A DNA stretch of 64,000 bases from Promethearchaeota archaeon. Lineage in GTDB: Archaea > Asgardarchaeota > Lokiarchaeia > Sigyniarchaeales > SOKP01. The translations under genes and the position numbers were made by a program. The notes beneath the pieces were generated by a model, which did no database searches, had not been told where the DNA came from, and saw only the letters and a program-made list of their open reading frames with translations. Where the stretch lies: positions 1 through 64,000 of the forward strand of contig JAHLWS010000031.1 of NCBI GenBank assembly GCA_019057795.1, read 5' to 3'. Positions 44,558 through 54,124 of the stretch are shown here, piece by piece. Position 1 is the first letter of the stretch. Each line of letters starts with the position of its first letter.

Positions 44558-45228
44558 CTTTTTTTCAATTAATTTTAAGTGAAAAAATTGTTTGTTCTTA
44601 ACATAAAAAGATCGAATTGTGTATTAACTACAAATCGATTTTATGAATTAATTCTGAAATACTCTTCTTTTATTCTCGATTGCTTGTGTTGGACAATGTA
44701 ATATTGGTAAAATTAGGTAACTATTGCATAAAACTCCTATCTTTACGTTTTAATTCAAAAAAATTCTTGTCTCTTCGAATGTCTTCGTTTATTTCTGCTA
44801 AATTCTCGTTTTGTAATAAATTCTCAAAAAAAGATAACATAGACTCATACGCTTCTTTGACATAAGTATTTGTTTGAGAGAATTCAAAAGAAATATCTTT
44901 TAGAAGATCAAAGTCTAATTTAATATCAACTTTCCTTGAGAGTTTCCTTCTTTTTTATTAACTTTTGTATTAATTTCATTTGATAATAGAGAATTAGACT
45001 AAATATTTATTTAATAGATTTAACTGAGAAATATCATGAAACTTGAATTATTTACTTGAAAAGATTTGTTGAGAGTGTAATATCAGGATCTAATTAAGAT
45101 ATATCCCTTCTACAAATCTCACACAGAGCTGCATATCGCCGGAGGGTGAAAAATATTTTATAAATTTAAGAAAACACTGAAATAATTTATCCTATAATTG
45201 AATTTAAATTATCTAATTAGAAATATTA
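44558..45228. other. Gene-poor region between the hydrolase and the next leftward gene
   Basis: About 670 bases hold only the broken small frame at 44721-44979. The remainder (44980-45228) is AT-rich and has no acceptable gene. A GC-richer island near 45125-45150 (CATATCGCCGGAGGGTGA) stands out but forms no clear gene. Confidence 0.4.
44721..44979 (-). pseudogene. Small hypothetical gene with a one-base frameshift
   Basis: From ATG 44979 the frame reads MKLIQKLIKKKETLKE and stops in TGA (44926-44928). Skipping one A in the GGAAAG at about 44931 continues as VDIKLDFDLLKDISFEF, TYVKEAYESMLSFFENLLQ and INEDIRRDKNFFEL to TAG 44721. The joined product is about 86 residues, charged and helical. 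The continuity of natural composition across the shift argues for a broken gene or a sequence error. Family unknown. Confidence 0.35.
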
Positions 45229-45765
45229 TTATCCAGAAGATCTCTTGATAACTTTCACTAACCCTTTTTTCCGAAGCTTATCTAACATATTTTCGACCTT
45301 ATCAAGGGGTTTTTGCGAGATCTCAGCGCATTCTTGTACTGAATTCATTCCATCACACACTTTTAACAATTTGAACTCGTCTAATGATAACATTCCTAAT
45401 TGAACGCTCATTGGCGAAACTTCTTTAACTACAATCGGGATCCTTACTTCTCCACCTTCCTCGACGGTTCCAGCTCCAACTTCACTCATACTCGGAGAAT
45501 CCCCAAAAAACGATTTCACTCCCGTTATATCATAATTATCATTTATATAAAGATAAATCGTGTGTTCCTGACCTGAAAAATCATCTGTATCTTCTAGATC
45601 GGGGTAAGGATTTATGTGTTTATGTTCTTTAGTATATATACCCATTTTTAATCCGGATTTAATTTCGTCCTTATTTACCCTAATATTAACCATTTCGGAG
45701 CATATATCACACCAAGCCCAGGCTTCTATAAGGCTGAAGTATTTAATTACTTTATTCTCTGGCAT
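45229..45765 (-). CDS. Hypothetical protein with C-terminal winged-helix-like domain
   Basis: This is a 178-residue protein. The N-terminus has a possible knuckle WAWCDICSEMVN (about residues 16-27). A strand-rich middle (HTIYLYINDNYDI) follows, then a Gly-Glu-rich linker (GAGTVEEGGEVRIP). The last 60 residues (LGMLSLDEFKLLKVCDG, then NMLDKLRKKGLVKVI) look like a winged helix. I do not recognise a family. The mix of a ribbon, a sensor-like middle and a DNA-binding-like end suggests regulation. It is a single leftward gene. Confidence 0.6.
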   Translation of the reverse strand: MPENKVIKYFSLIEAWAWCDICSEMVNIRVNKDEIKSGLKMGIYTKEHKHINPYPDLEDTDDFSGQEHTIYLYINDNYDITGVKSFFGDSPSMSEVGAGTVEEGGEVRIPIVVKEVSPMSVQLGMLSLDEFKLLKVCDGMNSVQECAEISQKPLDKVENMLDKLRKKGLVKVIKRSSG

Positions 45766-45960
45766 CGCGTTTTTCCAAAAATGTAAATTTTGAATAAAAT
45801 AAACTTTATTATAATTATTATGTTGTGAATTAATATAAATATAGATTATGAATAATTCCGTAGAAATTTAGGTCTAAATTAGTTTTTAAAATCGAAAATA
45901 ATTAAAGTTAGAGGATATTTTACTATCCATTATAGTTAACCAAGACTAATAATAATAACG

Positions 45961-46137
45961 ATGTCAAGTTATAAAAAAAACATGTGTTTCTCTTGTGGAC
46001 GCCCTATAGCTCCTTTTGAAGGTGCAGTTCATTTTCCTTGTCCTCAATGTGGAGATGTTACTATTTGGAGATGCGAAAGATGTAGAGCTATGGGGAACCA
46101 ATATACTTGTTTAAAATGTTCTTTTCAGGGACCTTAG
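45961..46137 (+). CDS. Small zinc-ribbon protein (HVO_2753-like), 58 residues
   Basis: This 58-residue archaeal zinc-finger protein has four CxxC knuckles: CFSCGRP, CPQCGD, CERCRA and CLKCSF, ending FQGP. Proteins of this kind are widespread in archaea and commonly encoded directly before aEF1-beta, as here. The following gene starts only about 17 bases later, and its frame is open through the end of this gene. A translation-linked role is suggested by this conserved neighbourhood. The molecular function is not established. Because of its size it is easy to overlook. Confidence 0.85.
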   Translation: MSSYKKNMCFSCGRPIAPFEGAVHFPCPQCGDVTIWRCERCRAMGNQYTCLKCSFQGP

Positions 46138-46154
46138 ATAAAAAAATAAAGAGA

Positions 46155-46430
46155 TTGTTTAAAGTGGGAGAATTTGTAGCATTAATTGATGTTATTCCAG
46201 AAGACATAGATGTTGATTTTGAAGAACTCGTTTCAAAATTAAAAAGTGTACTTACCGATAACGCTGTTATCGAAAGTTATGATATAAAACCTGTCGCATT
46301 TGGGTTGAAGAAAGCAAGAGTCCGTGTTAGGTACCCTGAAGAATGGGGGGGCACAGATAAAGTCGAAGAATTATTTGGACAAGTTGTTGGGATACAGGGG
46401 ATTGAAGGGATCGCTTTTTCAAAAGCTTAG
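46155..46430 (+). CDS. ef1b: Translation elongation factor 1-beta (aEF1B)
   Basis: This protein of about 91 residues has the aEF1-beta fold: VGEFVALIDVIPEDIDVDFEE at the start, YDIKPVAFGLKKARVRVRY (about 54-72) and a C-terminal DKVEELFGQVVGIQGIEG. It is the GDP/GTP exchange factor for aEF1-alpha. The frame is open further upstream to ATG 46107 inside the zinc-ribbon gene. Family length (about 90) favours TTG 46155 or GTG 46164, and I give the TTG. Its stop overlaps the end of the convergent gene by 4 bases. Confidence 0.9.
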   Translation: MFKVGEFVALIDVIPEDIDVDFEELVSKLKSVLTDNAVIESYDIKPVAFGLKKARVRVRYPEEWGGTDKVEELFGQVVGIQGIEGIAFSKA

Positions 46431-46930
46431 TTTCCGCTGTCATTTTGTAGACTAATCTTAAATTTAATCCGTTCTTTTAAGTCTTTCTTTGTCAAGTTTT
46501 GAATAATCTGAATTGAATCTAAATTTAATTTATCCTTATAATGAATTTTAAAAGCTTCTAACACTTCGTGAGCTTGATTAAAATTTTCAGCTTTTATTAG
46601 AACATCATAAATCTTTTCTATTTTACTCGCTGCTTCGTTAATTTCTGAAACAAAAAAATCCTTTTGAACTTTTTCAGCTATAATTTTCATAAATTCTTCT
46701 TGTTTTTTAATATGATGTTCCATATCATTTTCTATTGCCAATCTAATAACTTGTTCTGAATAAATAATAGCATCATCGTAAACACCTTTCATTAAACTAC
46801 CCTCTGCTAAATCGCTTAATTCTACTATTTTTGAAAGCGTCTCTATTTGAGGATTCTTAATAGGAATATGACTATCTTCTTGCTCTAGTTTACCTTTTTT
46901 TACTTTCTGTTTTTTGTCCTTTTTTTTCAT
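46427..46930 (-). CDS. Hypothetical helical protein, TPR-like
   Basis: This 167-residue protein has a lysine-rich N-terminal tail (MKKKDKKQKVKKGKLEQED) and then only helices. Pairs such as LAEGSLMKGVYDDAIIYSEQ (about 40-59) and LIKAENFNQAHEVLEAFK (about 110-127) resemble TPR units. No catalytic motif, cysteine or membrane span is seen. The basic tail could contact RNA or the ribosome. It is convergent with aEF1-beta, overlapping by 4 bases, and about 100 bases downstream of the leftward mutL gene. Confidence 0.6.
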   Translation of the reverse strand: MKKKDKKQKVKKGKLEQEDSHIPIKNPQIETLSKIVELSDLAEGSLMKGVYDDAIIYSEQVIRLAIENDMEHHIKKQEEFMKIIAEKVQKDFFVSEINEAASKIEKIYDVLIKAENFNQAHEVLEAFKIHYKDKLNLDSIQIIQNLTKKDLKERIKFKISLQNDSGN

Positions 46931-47034
46931 AAGAGATATATAGAATTTGTTTTGTTCTTCTTAATACTCTAATTGAAAACTTGCTATTTATATCTTAATT
47001 ATTTGAAGAATTGCATAATGAGTAAAAAAACCAT

Positions 47035-48879
47035 TTAAACTATTCTTTTAAAAAGTTTATCTAGTTCTTTGAATGAGATAAATTTCAACGTCGGTCTTCC
47101 ATGAGCGCAATGAAACGAGTCCTTACAATTTGCTAAATCTATAATTAACGATCTAACCTTTTTTAACGACAAGTCGTCACCCCCTCTAATGCTTTTGTGA
47201 CAAGCTAAATAATTAATAATTTCTTCTAATTTTTCTGAGAAGCTTTTATCTTTCCCTATTTCTGTTATATCACTTATTATTTCTTTAATAATCTGCATAC
47301 TCGGGTTTTTTCCTATTATTATTGGGATTGATCTTAAAATGAAAGTGTTACCTCCAAAATGTTCGAAATCAAATCCAAGTCGATTAATTTCCTTTAAATT
47401 GAGTTGTAAAAAGAATTTCTCGCTCGGACTTACCTCAATTTTAAGCGGCGAAATTAATTTTTGCTTACTTTTTACGGATTTTTTATAAAGATCGTAAAAA
47501 AATTCCTTATTTACGCGCTCCGATGCTGCGTGTTGATCCAAGATATATACACCGCCCTCGTCATTTTCATTAATTCCTTCTAAAACTATGTAAGTTTTAT
47601 TACTTAATTGGCCAGTGCGAGATATTAATCGAAGTTTAGGAAAATTTTTTGCTATGATATAATTTTCTCTCAAAAAAGTTTCTGCTGAAGGTGTTTCCCC
47701 CAATCCTTTATCAACATCGCGATCAGTTAAACTTAATTGAACAGATTTATCAATTTGGTATTTTGAACTTTTTTCAGACTCATCTACTGAAATTTCAGAC
47801 TTATCGTACGGTTCTTCTTTATTATCTTCAGCTTGAGGTGATGTAAATTTACTAATTTCTTGAAAATCGTAAGTAACTTCTTTTTCAATAAACTTTTCTT
47901 CAACAAATTTACGAACGATATTATAAACCTTATTATATATGTAATCTTCGTTTTCAAACCTTATATGTAACTTTTTAGGGTGTACGTTAAAATCAATTAC
48001 AGAGGGATCTATTTCTAAATGCAAAACGAAAAAGGGATATTTTCCTGTCATTAGAGTTCCTTTATACGCTTCTTGTATAGCTCTAAACAAAAGATCGCTT
48101 ATGACATACCGCTTATTTAAGATTATACTTGAATACATCCTATTATTTTTTGAAATCTCACTATGACCAAGTAACCCATGGAGTTTTAAATTTCCTTCCT
48201 TGAAATTGATAGGCTCCATAAATTTTGCCACATTTTTCCCATAAATATGAAAAACAGTCGTTTTCAAATCATTTAAAGCGGGACAATTAAGAATACTTAA
48301 ATCATTATGCATATAAATGAAATGAAGATGAGGATAAGCTAAAGAATACCGCTGTATGATATCAGTGATGTGGCCAAGTTCAGTAGGGTCTTTTTTTAGA
48401 AACTTTTGTCGCGCCGGAATATTGTAAAACAAATTTTTAACCTTGATATCTGTTCCAATAGGACAAAAAATTTCTTTTTTATCAATAATTCTTTTATCTT
48501 CTAATATTAATTTTACTCCTCGTTCTTTTTCCTTTATCCTTGAAGTTATTTCAACTTGACTAACTGCTGCAATACTAGCTAAAGCCTCCCCCCTAAAACC
48601 TAAAGTAGACAAAACCTCTAGATCTTCAATTTTGTTAATTTTACTACTTGTATGGCGCTCAAATGCTATTACAATCTCATCAGGAGGAATACCAATGCCA
48701 TCGTCTATAACATGGATTAAACTTTTTCCAGCTTTTTTAACGATAATTCGAATTTCTTTCGCTCCAGCATCTATACTATTTTCAATTAATTCCTTCACGA
48801 CATTCGCTGGTCTTTCTACTACCTCTCCGGCTGCGATCTTTTCGGCGTCATCTATTTTCTTTATTTTATTTCTTTTCAA
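47035..48879 (-). CDS. mutL: DNA mismatch repair protein MutL
   Basis: This 614-residue MutL has the GHKL ATPase motifs at the N-terminus: KIAAGEVVERPANVVKELIE (about residues 13-32) with the catalytic Glu, DDGIGIP (about 59) and TLGFRGEALASIAA (about 90). The C-terminal domain carries the metal-dependent endonuclease motif DQHAASERVNKE, of the form DQHA(x2)E(x4)E, plus ACHKSIRGGD and CAHGRPTL. It should therefore nick the error-containing strand itself, as in bacteria without MutH. MutS lies 1.1 kb away on the same strand. MutS/MutL are irregularly distributed in archaea and probably came by transfer from bacteria. Confidence 0.96.
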   Translation of the reverse strand: MKRNKIKKIDDAEKIAAGEVVERPANVVKELIENSIDAGAKEIRIIVKKAGKSLIHVIDDGIGIPPDEIVIAFERHTSSKINKIEDLEVLSTLGFRGEALASIAAVSQVEITSRIKEKERGVKLILEDKRIIDKKEIFCPIGTDIKVKNLFYNIPARQKFLKKDPTELGHITDIIQRYSLAYPHLHFIYMHNDLSILNCPALNDLKTTVFHIYGKNVAKFMEPINFKEGNLKLHGLLGHSEISKNNRMYSSIILNKRYVISDLLFRAIQEAYKGTLMTGKYPFFVLHLEIDPSVIDFNVHPKKLHIRFENEDYIYNKVYNIVRKFVEEKFIEKEVTYDFQEISKFTSPQAEDNKEEPYDKSEISVDESEKSSKYQIDKSVQLSLTDRDVDKGLGETPSAETFLRENYIIAKNFPKLRLISRTGQLSNKTYIVLEGINENDEGGVYILDQHAASERVNKEFFYDLYKKSVKSKQKLISPLKIEVSPSEKFFLQLNLKEINRLGFDFEHFGGNTFILRSIPIIIGKNPSMQIIKEIISDITEIGKDKSFSEKLEEIINYLACHKSIRGGDDLSLKKVRSLIIDLANCKDSFHCAHGRPTLKFISFKELDKLFKRIV

Positions 48880-49088
48880 TTTTTTGAGAATTTCATTTCC
48901 ATTGATTTTTTGAAGTTAATATCTTTCACATTTTAATCAAATTTAAAATAATACTCTATTCAAGTTTAAATAAATTCGATTTTTTAATCGTTTCTAATAA
49001 AGTTCAAAATCTAAAGTAAATCTTTTAAATCGTTATAAATACTTTAGATTATTCATTTTAATAATGTTACCATTAATATTTTAATAAA

Positions 49089-50006
49089 ATGAGAATCGAG
49101 AGAGAATTCCCCTTTCATAAATATTTCATATGTTTTTTAGCCTTTATCACCGTTTTATTTATAGTTTTTAGGATCCTTATCAATGTATATGATTTTCCAC
49201 TATTAATAGAAATCTCTCGCGATGCTGACTTCAATATTTTATTAAGATGGTTCCAGAATGGTTTAAGAGATTTTTATAAAAATGTGGAAATGTCTTCTGG
49301 AATTCCTGATATGCCGACAAACTATCTATATTTTTGGTACTTCTTGTTTTTACCTATGCGGTTAATTCCTATTGAGGTTGGAGTTTATATATGGGATGCT
49401 TTAAGATTAATTTCTGTGAGTTATGTTATATTAAAAACTAATAAAATATTTGAAAATCGTAAGGATCTTTTTATTTTTTACGGGTTATTAACAATAGGTT
49501 ATATAATTGATGGATGGTTTAATAATGTCAATTTTGTAATACTATTCTTTCTGTATCTGTCTTATTCTTTTTTGAAGGATGATGAAAAATTGCTTTCTGG
49601 AATTTTTTTTACTCTTGCTACATTTAAGATCAATTCAATTTTGTTTCTTCCAGTAATTATAGCAGCAAGGAAAATTAAATATAGGGATTTAATATATTAT
49701 TTAGTTCCATTCTTTATTATCTGTCTACCTTACATTATATTTCCAGATTTTTTTTTACAGATGTTGAACAATATGCTGAGTAGTGATACAAATGTTCAAG
49801 GTCTAACTATATTAGACTCTCCTCTTTGGAAAGCTTTACAACCTTCTCATTTAATGTTTATTAGCTTTTTATATATCATTTTTCTCGAAAGCTTAACAGA
49901 AGGAAAAAGAAAAAAGCAGATTAGAATAATAATTATAATTCTCCTTAGCGCATATTACATATATCATTCGTTAGTTGTTTGGGTATTTCCTATATTTTTA
50001 CTTTAG
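49089..50006 (+). CDS. GT87/DUF2029-like polytopic membrane protein
   Basis: This 305-residue protein has about eight to nine hydrophobic segments, starting with YFICFLAFITVLFIVFRILI (about 13-32). A short extracytoplasmic loop, SRDADFNILLRWFQNG, has the early acidic residue typical of GT-C glycosyltransferases. A middle stretch, NVNFVILFFLYLSYSFLK, resembles the GT87/DUF2029 mannosyltransferase family, which uses polyprenyl-linked sugars. The protein is shorter than the family norm of about 400 residues and ends in a membrane segment. It is embedded between mutL and mutS on the opposite strand, and its stop overlaps the mutS end by 4 bases. Confidence 0.65.
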   Translation: MRIEREFPFHKYFICFLAFITVLFIVFRILINVYDFPLLIEISRDADFNILLRWFQNGLRDFYKNVEMSSGIPDMPTNYLYFWYFLFLPMRLIPIEVGVYIWDALRLISVSYVILKTNKIFENRKDLFIFYGLLTIGYIIDGWFNNVNFVILFFLYLSYSFLKDDEKLLSGIFFTLATFKINSILFLPVIIAARKIKYRDLIYYLVPFFIICLPYIIFPDFFLQMLNNMLSSDTNVQGLTILDSPLWKALQPSHLMFISFLYIIFLESLTEGKRKKQIRIIIIILLSAYYIYHSLVVWVFPIFLL

Positions 50007-52909
50007 CTAATATTCCGAGTTTTCTCTTTAAGCTCGATTAACTTTTTCATAGCATCAATTGGAGTCATAGAGTTAATATCGATGTCCTCGATTTTTCTAA
50101 TTATCTCTTCAATATTTTCGTTAACCGCTCTTTCTTTCAATATAATTGGTCTAAAAAAAGTAGTCTGTACAGCTACTTTTTTCTTTCTAATTTCTGGCTT
50201 GTTAGTAATCTCTGACTGATTCTTAAGGTTTGTCAGCTGTTCTTTCTTTTTTTCAACTTCAATTTTTTTTTGTTCTAATTCCCTTTCTTTTTTAATTAGT
50301 TCGGATTCGCACTCGTCCATCTCTCGCTGTTTTACATCTAAGTCTAAATTCAAACTTTCAAGCGCTTTCTTTTTTTCTTGAATAAATTTGTCGTAATAAT
50401 TGTTAGTTAATCTTCCATTACCGTTTTCTTCTACTGTAGCTTTAAAGGGATCTTTTTCCTCGATTTGGTTTAAAATTTCAAACGCTCTTATGATAACGTC
50501 ATCTGGGATTCCTGCTAGTTTCGCAATGTGAATTCCATACGATTTATCAGTGCTTCCTGGTTGTAATTTTCGAATGAAATTAATGCTTCCATCGTCATTT
50601 TCGATAATGTCTAAATGATATTTTTTTATTCTTGGTAAATTAATCTCAGTTAATTGGTGATAATGAGTACTAAATAGCGTTTTTGCCTTCAATTCGTGTA
50701 ATTTTTCGAGAGTTGCTAAAGCGATACTTTGACCGTCACTAGTGCTCGTGCCTCTTCCAAGTTCGTCTATTATAACTAGGCTTTTCTTCGTCACAAAATT
50801 TAATATCTTAGCCGTTTCAGTCATTTCTATCATAAATGTGCTTAATTTCCTCGCTAAATCATCAGACGCGCCTATACGCGTGAAAATCTGATCAATAACA
50901 CCTATAGTAGCAGATTTAGCCGGTACAAAGCACCCCATTTGAGCAATAATACAAATTAGGGCAATTTGTCGAAGATATGTTGATTTCCCAGCCATATTCG
51001 GCCCAGTAATCATTAAAATTTGCTCATTTTCCGTATCTAAATAACAATCGTTAGGAATAAACTTTTCAGATAATCTTAATTGCTCAACAACGGGATGTCT
51101 TCCCCCCTTAATCACAATTTTACCTTCGTTATTGATTTTTGGGCGACAATAGTCGTATTTTTCTGCAACTTCAGCAAAACAAGCAAGAACATCAATATAT
51201 GCTATTTTTTTAGCAGTTTCTAAGATTTTTAATGTTTCTCTTACAATCTTTTCTCTAATTACACAAAATACTTCATATTCCAAATCGTTTATCTGTTCTT
51301 CCGCTTGAACAATCTTTTCTTCTAGCTCTTTTAGTTCTTTTGTGGTGTATCTTTTCGCATTTTTGAGAGTTTGGCGTTCAATGTATTCTTCTGGTATTTT
51401 TGTGATATATCTTAGCGTTTTCAAAGTGATTTGTATATAATATCCAAGAATGTTATTATGTCCCACTTTAAAACCTGAATTTACTTTCCATCTATCTCTC
51501 TGCTGTTTTTCGTAATCAAGAACGTAATTTTTACCATTCTGGAGGATATCTCTTAATTCATCAATTTTTTCGTTAAATCCTGCCTTTATCAAATGCCCCT
51601 CTTTGACTGTGGGTGGTGCGTCGTCTTTTATAGAGACTTCAATTACACTTCGAGCTTCTCTAAAATCATCAATTTTATCAATGAATTTTGAGATTTCTGG
51701 AATTTTAGATTTTTCTAATATCTTTTTAATTTTAGGTATTTTTTCCAAAGAATTCTTTATGTTAATTAAGTCGCGAGCGTTGGAATTTCGAGAATAATTA
51801 ATTCGGTTTACAAACCTTTCAAGATCACCAATAACTTTTAGCTCTTCCCTTAATTCAGACCTTAAGAAAACATCGTCCTTAAACTTTTGAACTATATTAA
51901 TTCTTTGATTTATCTCATTTATGTCTGTTAAAGGTTGAAGGATAATTTTTTTTAATAGACGAGCACCCATAGGTGTATGAGTCTGATTAAAAATTGAATA
52001 CAATGTTGTATCCTTCCCCTTTTCCCAAAGTGAGCTAACTAATTCTAAGTTTCTTTGAGTAATATAATCTAAGTGTAAAACTTTTTCTTCACGAATGAGA
52101 TTTATTTTAAAAAGATTAGGAATTACATCCCTTTGAGTTTCTTTTAAAAAGGCTAATAAACCCCCAGAAGCTTGAACCGCCATTTCACAATTTTCTAAAT
52201 CAAAGCTATTTAAATTGGAAATGTTAAAATGTCGTTTAATTAAATCTCGCGCTTCGTCATAATTAAACACATAATCTTCGTAAGATTTAATTAAAGCATC
52301 ATTTAAATCGGTTAATAATAGAAAGAAATGTTCGTCCTTCTTTAACTCCGTAGGCACTATAACTTCAACTGGGTTGTATTGAGAGAAGATGCTTAGAATT
52401 TTTTCTAGTGGATCTTGTTTACTCTTAAAAAATTCCGTTGTAACGAATTCGCCCGTTGAGAGATCGGCGAAAGCTATTCCGAATCCCTTTCTTTCTTTAA
52501 CAATAGAACAAATATAGTTGTTTTCGTTTGATTTAAGCATATCAGGCTCGATAATAGTGCCTGGGGATAATATTCTAACTACACCTCGTTTAACTATTCT
52601 CCCCTTTACTGTGGCGGGATCCTCTAATTGTTCAACAATTACTACTGTTTCTCCTAAGTTAATTAAATTATTTAAATAAGAGCCGGCGTGATGTGGTATC
52701 CCTGCTAAGGGATATGTGTCTGATCCAATTTTTCTTTTTGTCAAAGTTATTCCTAAAAGATTTGAAACTCGAGCGGCATCGTCGTAGAAAAACTCGTAAA
52801 AATCTCCCATACGATAAGCCAATATTGTATCCGGGTATTTCTTTTTAACGGAATACCAATGTTGCATCATTGGAGTGAGTTCTTTAAATTTAATATCTTC
52901 AAAAGGCAT
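50003..52909 (-). CDS. mutS: DNA mismatch repair protein MutS
   Basis: This 968-residue MutS1-type protein has mismatch-reading motif MGDFYEFFYDDA (about residues 34-45), connector and clamp domains, ABC ATPase Walker A TGPNMAGKSTYL (about 632-643), Walker B VIIDELGRGTSTSDG (about 708-722) and the His-switch TLFSTHYHQL. It is about 100 residues longer than typical MutS. The extra sequence is a charged coiled coil at about 845-905 (repeated KKERELEQKKIEVEKKKEQL), between ATPase and C-terminal domain. The last 70 residues resemble the tetramerisation/MutL-contact tail. With mutL on the same strand it gives a complete MutSL system. Confidence 0.96.
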   Translation of the reverse strand: MPFEDIKFKELTPMMQHWYSVKKKYPDTILAYRMGDFYEFFYDDAARVSNLLGITLTKRKIGSDTYPLAGIPHHAGSYLNNLINLGETVVIVEQLEDPATVKGRIVKRGVVRILSPGTIIEPDMLKSNENNYICSIVKERKGFGIAFADLSTGEFVTTEFFKSKQDPLEKILSIFSQYNPVEVIVPTELKKDEHFFLLLTDLNDALIKSYEDYVFNYDEARDLIKRHFNISNLNSFDLENCEMAVQASGGLLAFLKETQRDVIPNLFKINLIREEKVLHLDYITQRNLELVSSLWEKGKDTTLYSIFNQTHTPMGARLLKKIILQPLTDINEINQRINIVQKFKDDVFLRSELREELKVIGDLERFVNRINYSRNSNARDLINIKNSLEKIPKIKKILEKSKIPEISKFIDKIDDFREARSVIEVSIKDDAPPTVKEGHLIKAGFNEKIDELRDILQNGKNYVLDYEKQQRDRWKVNSGFKVGHNNILGYYIQITLKTLRYITKIPEEYIERQTLKNAKRYTTKELKELEEKIVQAEEQINDLEYEVFCVIREKIVRETLKILETAKKIAYIDVLACFAEVAEKYDYCRPKINNEGKIVIKGGRHPVVEQLRLSEKFIPNDCYLDTENEQILMITGPNMAGKSTYLRQIALICIIAQMGCFVPAKSATIGVIDQIFTRIGASDDLARKLSTFMIEMTETAKILNFVTKKSLVIIDELGRGTSTSDGQSIALATLEKLHELKAKTLFSTHYHQLTEINLPRIKKYHLDIIENDDGSINFIRKLQPGSTDKSYGIHIAKLAGIPDDVIIRAFEILNQIEEKDPFKATVEENGNGRLTNNYYDKFIQEKKKALESLNLDLDVKQREMDECESELIKKERELEQKKIEVEKKKEQLTNLKNQSEITNKPEIRKKKVAVQTTFFRPIILKERAVNENIEEIIRKIEDIDINSMTPIDAMKKLIELKEKTRNIS

Positions 52910-53225
52910 TTTATAATGAATTACATTACTTTCCTATAACTAACAAATATCTTAATTTAAAATTATTAGTTTTTAATTGGAATAAATTCTAATTATTAGT
53001 TTTTTAATAAATAAAAAAAAAAGGAGATATTAGATTTTTAAGACTTTTTTCTCAAGCGTTAATTCGTAAGCTTCTTGCATAGCTCCTTAATAAATATCAA
53101 TTTAAAATTTGATATTGATTTACGCTGCGATTAATATTTCCTTTTCGTCTAAACTGAAGGCGCGCTTAAATTAATTTTTAAATCTGCTAAGAAAATTTAT
53201 ATTAAACATATCTTTTTTTCATAAT
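52910..53225. other. Intergenic region upstream of the enoyl-CoA hydratase pair
   Basis: About 315 bases lie between divergent genes. The right end (53188-53219) is a 32-base sequence repeated identically before the second hydratase gene, including the TATA box. The inverted stretch ATATCAATTT/AAATTTGATAT at about 53094-53115 could form a hairpin. No gene is seen. Confidence 0.45.
53196..53203 (+). promoter_or_regulatory. TATA box of the first enoyl-CoA hydratase gene
   Basis: TTTATATT is centred 26-27 bases before ATG 53226, consistent with a leaderless message. It is part of a 32-base block (53188-53219) that is identical before the second hydratase gene. Confidence 0.55.
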
Positions 53226-54017
53226 ATGGACAGTCAAGATGTAATTTTATACGAAGTAAAGGGTAGAGTTGCAACAATTACTTTAAATAGACCGAAAGCA
53301 GCCCATTCCTTTAATCTAGCCTTAATGAAAGGTTTATACGCGAATCTTGTAGAAGCTGATAACGACGAGAGAGTTAAGTGTATATTGTTAAAGAGCACAG
53401 GTAATAGGGTTTTTAGCGCAGGTATCGATATCAAATCCAAATCTTTCGACGAAAACAAAGAATATTTCGAGGAAGTGAAGGATTATGGAAGAAGAAACAC
53501 GCAAAAAATGCTTATAATGAAAAAACCTATCATTGTTCAAGTCCAAGGTACCGCAATTGGGTACGGTTTGGAGTTGATAATGGCGTGCGACTTAAGAATA
53601 TTTGCTGATAGACCTAAAGAAGAGATGTTCTTTAGAATGCCAGAAATTGCTATATCTATATACCCACAAACTGGAGCGACGATTTTACCTTTGTTAGCGT
53701 TTGGTTTAACCTTTGCTAAGAATATTTTGTTTACGGCTGACGAATTTGGTTTGGAAGATTTAAAAAGATTGAACTTTCCAGTTAGAGTCTTCCCTCTTGA
53801 GAAATTAGAGCTTGAAACTAAAAAATTTGTAAAAATTTTTAGTAAAAGGATGGATTCATTCATGTTTTTGATAAAATCAACGTTAGCGATAATGAATAAC
53901 AAATTTATTGAAAACTGGTTCGATTTAGAAGATGAGTGCGGAAATATAGCGTACGATAAGAAGACAATGAAAGAATTGGATGATTTTATAAAAACTTTAT
54001 ATAAAAAGTATCCATAA
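53226..54017 (+). CDS. Enoyl-CoA hydratase/isomerase family protein, copy 1
   Basis: This 263-residue crotonase-fold protein has the first oxyanion-hole block NRVFSAGIDI (about 59-68) and the second, QGTAIGYGLELIMACDLRIF (about 99-118). MPEIAISIYPQTGATILPLL (about 128-147) replaces the usual PEI..G..PG.GGT..L sequence. Family members hydrate enoyl-CoAs or do related isomerase and hydrolase chemistry. The altered glycine-rich segment makes the exact reaction uncertain. It is followed by a close paralogue 137 bases downstream on the same strand, each with its own promoter. Confidence 0.88.
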   Translation: MDSQDVILYEVKGRVATITLNRPKAAHSFNLALMKGLYANLVEADNDERVKCILLKSTGNRVFSAGIDIKSKSFDENKEYFEEVKDYGRRNTQKMLIMKKPIIVQVQGTAIGYGLELIMACDLRIFADRPKEEMFFRMPEIAISIYPQTGATILPLLAFGLTFAKNILFTADEFGLEDLKRLNFPVRVFPLEKLELETKKFVKIFSKRMDSFMFLIKSTLAIMNNKFIENWFDLEDECGNIAYDKKTMKELDDFIKTLYKKYP

Positions 54018-54124
54018 ATTAACACTCTATTAACTCTTCATAAATATCAATATGTTTGTGTTCATATTTCCTTTCCGTTTGAACTGAAAACACCTTTTCA
54101 TTAATTTTTAATAAGGTAAGAAAA

